Source: Neodiprion pinetum (taxonomy: Eukaryota > Arthropoda > Insecta > Hymenoptera > Diprionidae). From it: DNA of 64,000 nucleotides. The position numbers and the translations under genes were made by a program. How positions within the stretch are numbered: position 1 is the stretch's first letter; each line of letters begins with the position of its first letter. This document shows, piece by piece, positions 55,001-64,000 of this stretch. The notes beneath the pieces were generated by a model. The model made no database searches. It had not been told where the DNA came from and worked only from the letters and a program-made list of their open reading frames with translations. The stretch is taken from positions 19,490,970-19,554,969 of the forward strand of contig NC_060237.1 of the NCBI RefSeq assembly GCF_021155775.2, read 5' to 3'.

Positions 55001-58000
55001 TCGTGGGATGTTATGCGAAGATATTTTGGGTTGTTCACAGGTGAGATTTACCGATCGCCGAATCGAGGAAAATTTCAAGGCTATTGAAAAAATGCGCGAC
55101 TCCATTTGTGTAACACGCCCTGTTCCGACTGTTCACTAGATCCGAATCACGAATGAGAAAACACGCTGCACCGACTATCAAGTCACCGCACTCACCCAGG
55201 AAGGATGTCAGGGAGATAAAACAGCGGAGAAGCGAGTGGCGCATCACCAAAATGGTCCTTGCTATTTTCCTCAGTTTCCTAGCTTGCTACTTGCCCATCA
55301 CGATCGTCAAGGTCGCCGATTCTTCCGTCCAGCATCCTGGTGAGCATTCCATTTCACGATAGTCATTTATATTCTTAATCATTAGTCAATATTCTGTCTG
55401 CAATATTCGAAAGAAAACGTATATTTTTATTTTTTTAATCGTTCATAATCCATTACATTCCCTGATTCCATCCAACATACTTCAAGGTGTTCCACATATT
55501 TCCGCATCATTTTGTTACTCATTTCTACAAGGTTGTGTTTTATTCTTTGCTCGAATGCTGGACCTGCAATGTTAATCATTACATGACTTAACTCCTAAAT
55601 TCATCCATTAATTCGATTCGAATAGCTCTGACTTGAATCACTCATTCGGGCTCATGTGTTTTTCTAATCGAATCAAAAGTAATAACAATAACAATAACCA
55701 CCGACTTGTCGCAATCAATTTAAATTTTTCGAACGATAAAAATACAAGGAATATGTACATACCTACGTGTAATATAGTAGCAAGTAAAGGAGTTAAGTAA
55801 GAATTGAATAGAAAACAGGAATTGTGTTGAGAAATGAAGAGAAATTGGAAAGTTTTCAAGATGATACAATCCATATCCTATCAGGGAATGCGAAGAATTG
55901 AGGCTGCAGTGAATTTCACTGCGAATATTTCTCACACGATTTTTCTTTTCAACTTACACCTGACACACAAAATTCACCGGCTTCTGCGAAGATATTTTAC
56001 AAAGTTATGCAGGCCTGCAAAAATTCCAGCAGGAAATTTTCTGTAGACATTCTATACATACGTATACTTTCTCCTGTATAATGCTTTGTATAACATTATA
56101 GACGTACACTTGTCCGCATTAATTCTGAGATAGCTAATTTTTTCCACCAATCGGTCAAGTTGGCAATGCAGAATCAACCCGCAGCGCCACTGCCGGCCAG
56201 CCGCGAAACAGACACAATCTTTGTAAACATAACATAACCCATGACCGTCGAATCTAACCTTAGAATACGTGTCAATCCAACAAATCATTATCCCCGCGGT
56301 ATTCCAAGGTTAGATTCGACGGTCATGGGTCATGTTACGTTTATCGAGATTGAGTTTGTTTCGCGCTCGGCCGACTATGGCGCTGTAGATTTCTCTGTGT
56401 TGCCAACATAACTGTCTGGTGTAAAAAATTAGCCCACTCAGATTCATTGTCCCCAAGTGTACATGACACAATATTTGGAGGAATGCAGAAAATCGGTTAG
56501 GGTATTTTTTTTTTTTTCCTATCGAGTGACCGTGACGTTGATTATAATTATCGAATAATTACCCTTCCAGGACTCCACGTTGCCGGCTACCTTTTGCTTT
56601 ACTTCGCCTCCTGCGTGAATCCAATAATCTACGTGATAATGAACAAGCAATACAGGCAGGCTTACGCCGGGGTTATAAGCTGCTCGAGTATCCGGGCATC
56701 GCTAACTCCTCACGGGAGCAGCGCGCCAGCACAGAACAATTTACACCAAGGTAACCATCACCACCATCAACATCACAACATCCACACGCCAAACCAAGTC
56801 CACCACAACCACGTCCATGACATCGTCGTCGCGACGGTAGCTACGGTCACGAAACTCTGACCGAACCACCGTGTAACCAAATTACAATTGCAGTTTACAC
56901 AGTTTCGTAAGTGAAGGGACTAAAATGCTTCTAAGATTGGTGGCATCGGCATGTCTCGGCGCAACTCGGGCCGGTTGATTAATTAACTTCTCTCTTCTCT
57001 GTGTGATCATGCCTGTGTGTTTATAACAATATCCCGCATTGAAAACAGAAAAAAACAAAAGAAACGAAAATTGAGGATGTTTCAGGCAAAACAACAATTC
57101 TGACGTGCCAAAGTTTTAGAAGAAAGTTTCAACAATTAACCGAATTCAATTTGCTTTGAATAGTAATTCGACGCTTATAAACCATCTGAGAATTCCAATA
57201 TAAAGAGAGCTAATTACTTGAACAACTTTGTACAGCTAATCACGTTGTAGGCATGGTACTACTTCTCAAGTGTCAAAAGCATATCGTTCATTCAATTTTT
57301 ATTAATTATAGCTCGTTTTGTTCTGAAATGAAGTCTTTACAAATATTTGGTGCTGCAGACTTTTGACAAGAGGAGTTCGCAATCTACATCGACAGACTTG
57401 TTGATACGACGTATATTACGAACTTGACGAACTTAAAGTAAATTCACATTTTTTCAATGTTTTTTTTTTTCTCACGGCAAAGGTTTTTTCATTAATTTAC
57501 TTTACTACTTTAATCAAATTTACCTCGATGGAATTCAATCATAGATTTTCAACCTTTGTCTTGCCTCGACGTTTTTCCGACTAGACTATACGTATTATGC
57601 GTCTGATACATCCTTGAGCAGAAATCCTCGCACGTCATTCTGAATATCCAATCGCATCTACACATCCTATTACACAATATATTTACACCAGACGTAGGTA
57701 TACGATACCTGTTAGTATTAAATTATAAATCGTACCTAAATTTATTGCACGTAACAAGCAAACGATACATCTAATCATATCTTCTTTCTATCTATAATCT
57801 ACCTGTGAGCGGTAATTGGTAAACGACGATTTCTAAACGTTCGTGGTTCTCCTAACCGATCCAAAACAATGGACAGAGACGAAAAACCTCTGTTAGCTCG
57901 TTGAATCCATTATTTGGCCTATTCACTAATTTCACAATTTATCTTCAATGTGCAACCAATATCACCTATCTATATCATCAACACAATTCTCTTTCAATGT

Positions 58001-58623
58001 AGCTAGAGCTATTCCTTTCTTCCAAGGACTTGACGATTGTTTTCCTTTTGACAGTTTCAGGTGTAGCTGATTCGAACTACCCAAATATTTTTTTACTTAA
58101 AACCATTCCATGAAAACCACAGTCGGACGTTTGCATGTTCGGTGGCAGTGAATATAGGTACCTACTAATGCACTACAGTAATAGTAGTAGTAACAATATT
58201 GGATTATAATTAACAAACTAATCTACCTCGAATTTAATCGAAAACTGTATTTCTATACGGCATAAAAAAATAAACATATATATTTTAAAACACACTTACT
58301 ACAAACTAACACCGAACTAACAATGAAGGTCGGACTGTAATTTTGTAAACCGAGTTTTAACAACTAACAACCGTTTCGTTGATTAAGTTTTTATCTCAAT
58401 TATCGTGTTGAATATTTATTTCATCTTTTAATTGTCAATTAATTTTACTTAACGATGACCTTCGTGTTATACCTGTATATCAAATGAATACCGTTGACAT
58501 TAGTTTCCTCAAATTTCAGACTCTTCAAGAGATAGCTACAGCAGAACTATGGTGTCCAACGTATCCGTGGCTATGAACCCGATGAGTCCTACGAGAGATT
58601 CGCACTCCAAGGATATATTGTGA
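51946..58623 (+). CDS. Tre1: Tre1-like rhodopsin-family GPCR, complete, eight coding exons, 395 aa
   Basis: Spliced CDS: 51946-52055, 52959-53099, 54071-54241, 54496-54623, 54887-55040, 55140-55339, 56571-56750, 58520-58623. Every junction is GT..AG and all phases join, giving 395 residues and TGA at 58621-58623. Seen in the protein: sequon NRS in the N-tail; TM1 with G60-N61; D89 in TM2; C116 and C195, the usual extracellular disulfide pair; NRY at 140-142 instead of DRY; W168 in TM4; a basic third intracellular loop (about 235-272); FLACYLP with P287 in TM6; NPIIY at 318-322 in TM7. These motifs, the NRY triplet and a length close to fly Tre1 identify the family. Tre1 is known in Drosophila for germ-cell transepithelial migration and neuroblast polarity, at the plasma membrane. 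The start is the first ATG, directly after a TTACAG acceptor, so at least one untranslated exon must lie upstream; I could not place it. An alternative 3' end is listed separately. The ligand cannot be read from sequence. Confidence 0.9.
52056..52958 (+). other. Tre1 intron 1
   Basis: 903 bases between coding exons 1 and 2, with a T-rich tract before the acceptor. Nothing else recognised. Confidence 0.8.
52959..53099 (+). CDS. Tre1: Tre1 coding exon 2 (TM1 and loop 1)
   Basis: Acceptor TTGTTGCAG, donor GTAGGT. Residues 37-84 include TM1 with the conserved GN and the loop CRYPKVRNVAAAFIIS that leads into TM2. The position of this exon end differs from the moody-like exon, which stops before the VRN motif. 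Confidence 0.9.
   Translation, partial: VFQTAEKFCRNRSNFDIGNRGAWKSFDNHSTLQVPESPERSRCFHN
53100..54070 (+). other. Tre1 intron 2
   Basis: 971 bases between exons 2 and 3. Short open frames on both strands have no recognisable content. Confidence 0.85.
54071..54241 (+). CDS. Tre1: Tre1 coding exon 3 (TM2, TM3, NR of NRY)
   Basis: Acceptor TTCCAG, donor GTAAAA. Encodes LCVADFIFCLLVLP (TM2, D89), loop 1 with W109, C116, and TM3 ending ITVNR. The intron cuts the arginine codon of the NRY motif. Confidence 0.92.
54496..54623 (+). CDS. Tre1: Tre1 coding exon 4 (NRY tyrosine to TM4)
   Basis: Acceptor AATATAG, donor GTGAGT. Encodes YIMIAHHEIYNKVYKKHW (loop 2) and TM4 with W168. Length 128, joining phases 2 and 1 correctly. 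Confidence 0.9.
54887..55040 (+). CDS. Tre1: Tre1 coding exon 5 (extracellular loop 2 and TM5)
   Basis: Acceptor TTCCAG, donor GTGAGA. Encodes the acidic loop GKFDYDPNLETCSIV with C195, the likely partner of C116, then TM5 (FLFVMGFLIPCIMIVGCYAK) with its central proline. Confidence 0.92.
55140..55339 (+). CDS. Tre1: Tre1 coding exon 6 (intracellular loop 3 and TM6)
   Basis: Acceptor TTCACTAG, donor GTGAGC, after an intron of only 99 bases. Encodes a basic loop rich in R, K and S (SPHSPRKDVREIKQRRSEWR), a likely G-protein contact and phosphorylation region, then TM6 with FLACYLP. Confidence 0.92.
55340..56570 (+). other. Tre1 intron 6
   Basis: 1231 bases between the TM6 and TM7 exons. Carries the hairpin MITE at 56133-56433; the rest is plain AT-rich DNA. 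Confidence 0.85.
56133..56433. mobile_element. Hairpin MITE inside a Tre1 intron
   Basis: Ends GCTAATTTTTTCCACCA and TGGTGTAAAAAATTAGC are inverted; so are the inner TTGGCAA/TTGCCAA. Near the centre a perfect 25-base inverted match (56237-56261 with 56306-56330; core GACCGTCGAATCTAACCTT) makes a strong hairpin. It lies in the intron before exon 7, 137 bases from the acceptor. Confidence 0.7.
56571..56750 (+). CDS. Tre1: Tre1 coding exon 7 (TM7 and proximal tail, spliced form)
   Basis: Acceptor CCTTCCAG. Encodes TM7 (GYLLLYFASCVNPIIYVIMN) with the NPIIY motif, helix 8 (KQYRQAY) and the start of the cytoplasmic tail. The donor CAAG|GTAACC at 56751 is usable but not ideal; the frame stays open past it. 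Confidence 0.88.
56571..56860 (+). CDS. Tre1: Tre1 alternative terminal exon with histidine-rich C-terminus
   Basis: If the donor at 56751 is not used, the same frame runs 36 codons further to TGA at 56858-56860. This gives a 397-residue receptor whose tail is rich in histidine and asparagine (11 His in about 25 residues) and ends VATVTKL. The extension keeps a coding look, with mostly C in third positions, until the stop. A poly(A) signal AATAAA at 58269-58274, inside the next intron, could end this transcript. It may be a real isoform, an older 3' end, or chance. Confidence 0.5.
56861..58519 (+). other. Tre1 last intron or alternative 3' UTR
   Basis: Intron for the spliced form, 3' UTR for the read-through form. 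Includes AATAAA at 58269. No other coding signal. Confidence 0.7.
58269..58274 (+). promoter_or_regulatory. Intronic poly(A) signal candidate
   Basis: AATAAA about 1.4 kb after the alternative stop at 56860 and before the last Tre1 exon. It could serve the histidine-rich form. Confidence 0.3.
58520..58623 (+). CDS. Tre1: Tre1 coding exon 8 (C-terminal tail, spliced form)
   Basis: Acceptor AAATTTCAG and phase fit exon 7 exactly, making codon D362. Encodes a serine/threonine-rich tail (DSSRDSYSRTMVSNVSVAMN, then PMSPTRDSHSKDIL) and TGA. Many Ser/Thr suggest arrestin-type phosphorylation; S-P and R-x-S sites are visible. Confidence 0.75.
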
Positions 58624-59098
58624 TTTTCCAAAGGACCGAAAAACGATTCGCTCTGAAATAGCCCCGTTGTAACAGTCTGCAATATTTTAGGAGATGTAAG
58701 ACTCGGCGAAGTGGACGATAAAATGTCAAGATTGCTTTGATACAGTTACCGTAAGTGAGCCTTGTCGAATCGTTGCGAGCCAAAGCTGTCTTTTACGTGG
58801 ACTTTGTTCATATTCTCAGACTTTAAACCTGAACTTTTTTCACGGTAGAGGCGATTTAAATGAAACGCAGTAATCGCGCTTATACAAGAATCTCGTTAAT
58901 TATACCAAGAATCGTTAATACACTGATTAAGAATCGCGCGTTCCTCGAGTCAGAAAACGATCAAGTATAATTAAAAAATTTATATTAAAACCCGTGTTAA
59001 GTTTATTGTATATTTAAACCGTAGTTTTATATCAATACTAAAGCAAAATTCGAGTGTATCCATACGCGTACATACCTATACATATGTATTTAGGCATT

Positions 59099-59113
59099 TT
59101 TATTTATAATAAA
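59099..59113. promoter_or_regulatory. Opposing poly(A) signals of the convergent Tre1 and Rab32 genes
   Basis: TTTATT at 59099-59104 reads AATAAA on the minus strand; AATAAA at 59108-59113 reads on the plus strand, 485 bases after the Tre1 stop. They could end both transcripts with overlapping 3' ends. Another minus-strand candidate is TTTATT at 59289-59294. This is motif evidence only. Confidence 0.4.
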
Positions 59114-59476
59114 AATAAGCTCTATACTTGACCGAAGCCTAATCGTAGCATGTATAGGAATAACGTATGTATATAATATGTTACGTACCACGCATACATA
59201 CATATAAATATTCCTTGCAGACATATCATATTTTTACTAAAATAATATTATAGAAAAATATCATATGCCGAGCGGGATCATGTAACAATTTATTATAACC
59301 AAAGATGATAACGATACAAAACAAGAAAAACATATATATGTATATACACATACGCACCCTTGTAAATATATCGCTGTTATAGGTATATGCAGGTAATTAA
59401 AGTATTGTATTAAAGATCAGTCGATGTACGAATGATAAAATCAAAGACTATATTTTATATGATTCGAAACAAAGAT

Positions 59477-59502
59477 GTATATATATATATATATATATAT
59501 AC
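59477..59502 (+). repeat. AT dinucleotide microsatellite
   Basis: Alternating TA about 24 bases long, between Tre1 and Rab32. Similar runs occur at 8867-8887, 30587-30605 and 62923-62975. Confidence 0.8.
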
Positions 59503-59931
59503 ATATATGCACGGAAATTCATATCAATATTACCACATATTTTTATGTACAATTATTAAAATGTCTGTAAAAAACCAAATATATATATACACACACACGA
59601 TTATATATGCGCCTATCACTAATTCACGTACATGTAATATGATTTTTTCCATAATTTTCAATGCAAGATCGGTAACCCGTATTCGTAGATTCGTTCAATA
59701 GGTGTTATTATACATCTGCTGAACAAACTTATATAACAATTAACATCATGTACGTACATAAATCGATATGAGATAATATTATTTATATATATACGTCATA
59801 ATTACGCATCTCGTGAAACGATATATCGTGTCAATTTCGGGTTGATGACGTAATTTTGGCAATCATGTTGAATATTGTAGCTAAATACGTATGCGAAATA
59901 GATATCTGAAATTCACGAAAGCGTTTGTTCA

Positions 59932-60056
59932 TCAGATTTTACAACACGTATTTTTCTCCTGAAACACCGGTCCGTCTCGAAGTTTTATGGAGTCGCGTAT
60001 CTGGTCCTCTACTCTGGTCTTTATAACATTTTCCACCAGGTATCGGATCGCTTCGT
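59932..60056 (-). CDS. Rab32: Rab32 last exon, prenylation tail
   Basis: Acceptor TTTTCGCAG. Encodes DEAIRYLVENVIKTRVEDQI, a hypervariable segment, and the end KNTCCKI-stop. The CC pair two residues from the end is the expected geranylgeranylation site. Confidence 0.88.
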
Positions 60057-61661
60057 CTGCGAAAATAAATACGTCATAATTTTCCGCATGAATGAATTAT
60101 ACGCTTGGAATTCCGGTAATTTTCACCAATTTAGCATAGAGAAAATAAATTAATTCTCGTTAAATCGATGAGAAAATAGTCGCTTCATAAATTTGTTATC
60201 AATAATCATACTGTTCAGAATCTAGATTTGATTTACGCAATCGTGTCTGTGATACCTACTAAATCCTGGTGGAAAAATTTCTCTGCAAACTTTTCAAATA
60301 AGCTCGATGAAATTCCGTTGGAAATTAGAAAAAGTTGCCGAGATTTTCACGTCGCATCGGAAAAGTTTCGCATATACTTGCACGCACATTTTCGAAACAA
60401 TTTGTTACTTCTGTGTACGCTTTATACATTTTTCACCGAGCGAAACAACGTTGCATAAAAATCCCTGAAGGTTTTCAAAAACAAAACGTGGCTAAACTTT
60501 CTCCAAGTTCTTTCAGAGAAATTTTTCCTGCACCGGATTTAATTTTGTTTAAATAATTGCGTGTACGAAGCTGGAGAGTACGAACCGATATTAACGTTTT
60601 CCTTAGCCGATGTAATGTACCAGGAACCGATGGAGTTTTCTTTGCAAAACTTGACGATCTGCTCGTTGGGAATTGCGGAATGTTCAATGTCGCATTTATT
60701 CGCGAGCAGTACGACGGGTATGTTGGATCCATCTGGGAGGGTGATTTTTTCGCGTAAATCGACGAGCCATTTCTTGACAGATTGAAAAGTGGCTATCCTC
60801 GAGATATCGAATACCAGAGCAGCGGCAAGCCTAGGAAATCATTGTGTGCTGTAATATTTGTCTCTTGGGATTTGACATTTTCTTTTTTTTTTTTCTTTTT
60901 TTTTTTTACATCACACCACAGCCTCGGAATATTTACGCGCGTAACGTATATGAAGAATTTCAAATGGAAAAGAGGAAAGAAAGAGAGATGACTGCAACGA
61001 GCAACTTTGAATGATTTCGCTTCTCGGTGTGACAGGCGAGTTTGCTGTTTATAACGAAATCCTGATTTGTAAACAATTGTATGGGTTTAAAAAAAGTGCA
61101 GTGATGACGCCGAGGCTCGATCTCGTTCACACATTTCTAAGAAAATTTCTGGCATAAGCTTTTCTCTCTTTCTTTCTCTCTGTTTTTTTTTTTTTTTTTT
61201 TTGCATTGATTCTTCTCTTTTTTCACGCACGTTCAGATAAGGGAGAACATGAGACGCGATAAGAGACGGAAATTTGTAAACAACGTATCTGAAAATGCTG
61301 ACAAGAAAAGCTATATTTAAAGCTAAAGGCAAACAGTTTGGTATATTCGTAGCGGAGGAAGTAAAGTCGGAACAACGTTACTGCACAGAACGGAACGAAA
61401 CCAGGTCACGTAAGTCTTTCGATGCACGTAGGTACGAGTATACTACAATGTAGTATACAACAACGTTGAAATTTCATTTTTTCAATCATAAAAACCAACA
61501 TTAAATACCACAACGAGAACTATTTACACACTGTGAATTATTATAAATATAAACTCTTGATACTGATAGATAAGTAAGATATAATAAAATAAAAAAACAT
61601 TTACGCGTATTTGTAGTAAACTCTCGTCATGTAACCAAATCTCTCGTGTCCCGCAATGTCC
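59932..61661 (-). CDS. Rab32: Rab32/lightoid small GTPase, C-terminal three exons (partial)
   Basis: Exons in gene order: 61661-61605, 60830-60586, 60056-59932, all GT..AG with matching phases, stop TGA at 59934-59932. Seen: DIAG at the G3 box and switch II; MTRVYYKYA; FDISRIATFQSVKKW; LPDGSNIP, a Rab32/Rab38 hallmark; NKCD (G4); TSAKENVNI (G5); the last residues NTCCKI with a CC double-prenylation site. Rab32 works in traffic to lysosome-related organelles such as pigment granules and in lipid storage, on the cytosolic face of membranes. The P-loop and switch I exons are missing; the codon for the W before DIAG is split by an intron, and I found no matching exon up to 64000, so they probably lie beyond the window. 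One oddity: the residue after DIAG is His, where Rabs normally have the catalytic Gln. The gene converges on Tre1. Confidence 0.88.
60057..60585 (-). other. Rab32 intron between the G4/G5 exon and the last exon
   Basis: 529 bases, GT..AG on the minus strand, nothing else recognised. Confidence 0.85.
60586..60830 (-). CDS. Rab32: Rab32 exon with G4 and G5 boxes
   Basis: Acceptor TTTCCTAG, donor GTTCGT. Encodes the core from LAAALVFDISRI to TSAKENVNI, including the nucleotide-binding NKCD and SAK motifs and the LPDGSNIP insert. Length 245 fits phase 2 in and phase 1 out. Confidence 0.9.
60831..61604 (-). other. Rab32 intron between the switch II exon and the G4/G5 exon
   Basis: 774 bases with T-rich runs near 60883-60907 and 61183-61202. 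A short perfect palindrome GTATACTAC/GTAGTATAC lies near 61438-61458. Confidence 0.85.
61605..61661 (-). CDS. Rab32: Rab32 exon with G3/switch II
   Basis: Fifty-seven bases between acceptor CTTTTTAG and donor GTAAAT. Encodes DIAGHERFGYMTRVYYKY plus GC of an alanine. The match to the Rab32 block DIAGQERFGNMTRVYYKEA is clear, with His replacing Gln and Tyr replacing Asn. Confidence 0.85.
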
Positions 61662-62945
61662 CTAAAAAGGTAAACGGAAAAAAATTAGGTCGTTAAAAAA
61701 TAAAGAAGCATTAGAAAATTTGTACCAAAGCAGTGATTAACCGATAAATTAACACAGAGTGTCACTATTTAACGATTTAATCTTTAGTTCAGAAATTTCG
61801 CTTTCTACTCGGATATCTTTGAACTTCATTTTCGCAACGACCGTGACGGAAATTTGAGTTTATTTAATCATTTGAAATGACTGAAATACAATTGAAACCT
61901 CGACACAGTTTATCGTATATTGTGAACTTATTTTTGATCAAATTAGATACGATTAAATAAGGATTAGCAGAATTTTTCGGTTTACTTCAATATTATTGCG
62001 AATAAAGCTAAAAATAGTGCCACCCTGATATTGTGCGTAGGTATGTAGATTTTTATATATTTTCGAACGCATGCGAGAATATATCCCTTGTTAATTTTAG
62101 CTGATGAAACTCATCATTCGAAGAATAAAAGTATAGATAGAGACCTTCGAGTTAAGATGTGTTATAAGCTTGGAGTAAAGGCGATATGTATACATGAAAA
62201 AATTTATTCATCTCAAACACGTTTTCAAATATTTTCCCTTCGAATTATAATCAGGCTTATTTGTTTTTCAAAGAATTTATTATGTTCAGTCCCTTCGGCG
62301 AATAATTAATCTCGATAAAAGCGGTATTTATACGCGTGATCCGAGCTTCGTGTATACAAACTCGTTTGGTTCCGCAAAAGTTACGCCGCCAATTCCATGT
62401 AACTTAATCAACTTGTATAGATAAGATTCGGTTTTAATTTTGGAGAAAAATATACTCGTCACGTAATGATGCAAATTGACAATTACCATAATTGCAGATT
62501 TATTTTTGTATGGGGATCCCAGTCGAGAGTTTTTATCGCAAAATCAGCGCCTATGGTAATCTTGTAATTCGATGAGAATTTCCCTGGAAGAATAAGGAGA
62601 AGATGAGAAAAAAAAATATGTGAAATAGGATGAGAGAGAAAAAAAAATGGTGAAGATAATAAATAAATTTATGAGTGACTCGTGAATCGTGAGAATGAGA
62701 ATATTTATTCAAATCCATGCAAATCTCGCACAAAGATGCGGGCGCATTCATGCCGACATATAACCCTTACATTACAGGTTCAGAAGTTACACCCGCTCAC
62801 CATAGGGCAGCTTTTTCCTACTAGTTTATGCATTATAAGCCACTTTAGAGCCGCGGATCGTCTCGAGAAGACGCCAGATTATCACTCGCGATTTTTATAA
62901 GCCGGTAATTGTAAACCAAATCTTATATATATATACTTGTGTGTG

Positions 62946-62976
<31 letters not shown>

Positions 62977-63526
62977 CTATATAAGGGTACAAAAAAAGTA
63001 AGGAAAAAGCGAAAAGTCTAGCGTTAAAAGTGAAGAAATTTATAAATAAAATCAGAAAGCTTTGGTGGAGAATTACATAAAAAATTGCACTGGATGATTT
63101 AAGAGCGTCGTGCGGAAAATTTGAAAAAGAAAATATAAATAGTGCCAAAATTTGTGTGCACAAGAAAGAAACAAAAAATTACAAGGTTTTTCATGACGGT
63201 CAGGAGCTTGAAAATTTATAATGATTTTCAGAAAGATATAAAAAGCAAAATGTGAACAAAAAATGATGAAAGACGTAACCAAAATCGTACGTAATGTGAA
63301 TCATCCGTGTGATTCAGTTTCCATTGTGATTATGTATCCCCAAAACTCTGTCTAATACACCCACGTAAGTATACAGTGTAACTCTTAAACCGGCTACACT
63401 TCAGTAGGCTAAAGAAACGGAACTTTCTCAGTCGAAACTCGAGCTATAAATGGTCTTTGGTGAAGAGACGGATTTTATTTCACCGCGAAGCATCGTTTCT
63501 CCTCGAAAGTTACGTACATTTAATGT
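61662..63526. other. Presumed upstream intron of Rab32
   Basis: The switch II exon starts with the last base of a split codon, so more exons lie upstream. I looked for a GxxxxGKT/S P-loop on the minus strand and found none here. TA microsatellite at 62923-62975. Confidence 0.5.
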
Positions 63527-64000
63527 ATACGGGCTATTCCGCGTCAACCGGATCAGTCATCTCTCAGATATTTTTTTAATTTGGCATGTGGATTGTGTGG
63601 GACGAGTTAGATTTTTGTGCCAAAGCGCGAATCTCATAATGCAAAATTCGATTTTTTATTAACAATAACAAATTAGACTCCCATTTTTTTCAAAAATTCA
63701 TAACTTCGGCAAAAAATTAGATACAATATATTTTTTTTTTTCAAATTACGCGGAAAGCTCCATAGAATTTAAAAAAAAATACGAAATGGTAAAAACAAGT
63801 TGTTATCAATTGTTTATTTAACAATTAATTTTTCAAAGATTTTCAAAACAGTGACTGACACGATCAAAAAATTTTTTTTAAATTCTGACATGTTCCTTGA
63901 ACTGTACTACAACCTGTGAATTAATTCCAGAGGGGTGTTTTTCTTCGTTTTCGAGTAAAAAATCATTAAAGGTGTCGATGCGCATGAAATTGCGGCCCGC
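63527..64000. repeat. Possible start of a dispersed element running past the window
   Basis: GGGCTATTCCGCGTCAACCG resembles the termini of the MITE at 14491 (GGGCATTCCATGCG), followed by AT-rich non-coding DNA. The other end would lie outside, so this is tentative. Confidence 0.3.

Larger units (their letters stand above)
58624..59931. other. Facing 3' UTRs of Tre1 and Rab32
   Basis: Very AT-rich with TA microsatellites and several ATGTA words. Poly(A) signals of both strands meet near 59.1 kb. Confidence 0.6.

Noticed and set aside
62796..62830. Minus-strand CTATG before GTGAGC, a possible donor for the missing Rab32 exon
   Set aside because: The needed phase would give the right Leu-Trp end, but the frame just upstream has two stop codons and no Rab sequence.
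1..64000. tRNA, rRNA, CRISPR, viral or prophage genes
   Set aside because: No T-loop GGTTCRANNCC with a matching fold, no rRNA core, no spaced direct repeats, no polymerase or integrase motifs seen. A covariance-model scan would settle small RNAs.

Overview
The window looks like nuclear DNA from an insect: AT-rich, gene-poor, intron-rich, with GT..AG splice sites and many short inverted-repeat elements. I think it is probably a hymenopteran, because the receptor exons and the style of the repeats fit, but nothing in the window proves the order. I see no bacterial genes, operons, CRISPR arrays, rRNA or tRNA. Nearly all the short open frames are chance frames in non-coding DNA.

Three genes can be supported. 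(1) On the minus strand at 22115-22327 lies one coding exon of a rhodopsin-like receptor of the Tre1/moody family, most likely moody. It carries the start codon, a glycosylated N-terminus and transmembrane segment 1. The other exons were not found in the 22 kb to its left, so they probably lie outside the window. (2) On the plus strand, 51946-58623 holds a complete Tre1-like receptor in eight coding exons. All phases join, giving a 395-residue protein with the NRY and NPIIY motifs; reading through the last donor instead gives a histidine-rich 397-residue form. (3) On the minus strand, 59932-61661 holds the last three coding exons of a Rab32-type small GTPase (Drosophila lightoid), from switch II to the CC prenylation site. 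Its upstream exons are not in the window.

Layout: 1-22114 is the presumed first intron of the moody-like gene, with several inverted-repeat elements and a pair of NRF-1/EWG-like palindromes near 8.2 kb. From 22.4 to 24.2 kb there is a cluster of elements, including a TTAA-flanked element nested inside a TA-flanked one. From 24 to 52 kb is the shared upstream region of the two divergent receptors, holding a foldback element built of 16-base repeats (43.8 kb), another MITE (45.9 kb) and homeodomain-type sites, but no recognisable gene. Tre1 and Rab32 then converge, with opposing poly(A) signals almost touching near 59.1 kb. From 61.7 to 64 kb is presumed Rab32 intron.

Biologically, Tre1 and moody are related G-protein-coupled receptors known in flies for cell migration and polarity (Tre1) and for blood-brain-barrier glia (moody). 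Their head-to-head arrangement suggests an old tandem/inverted duplication that may share control DNA. Rab32 works in lysosome-related organelle traffic and is probably only a neighbour.
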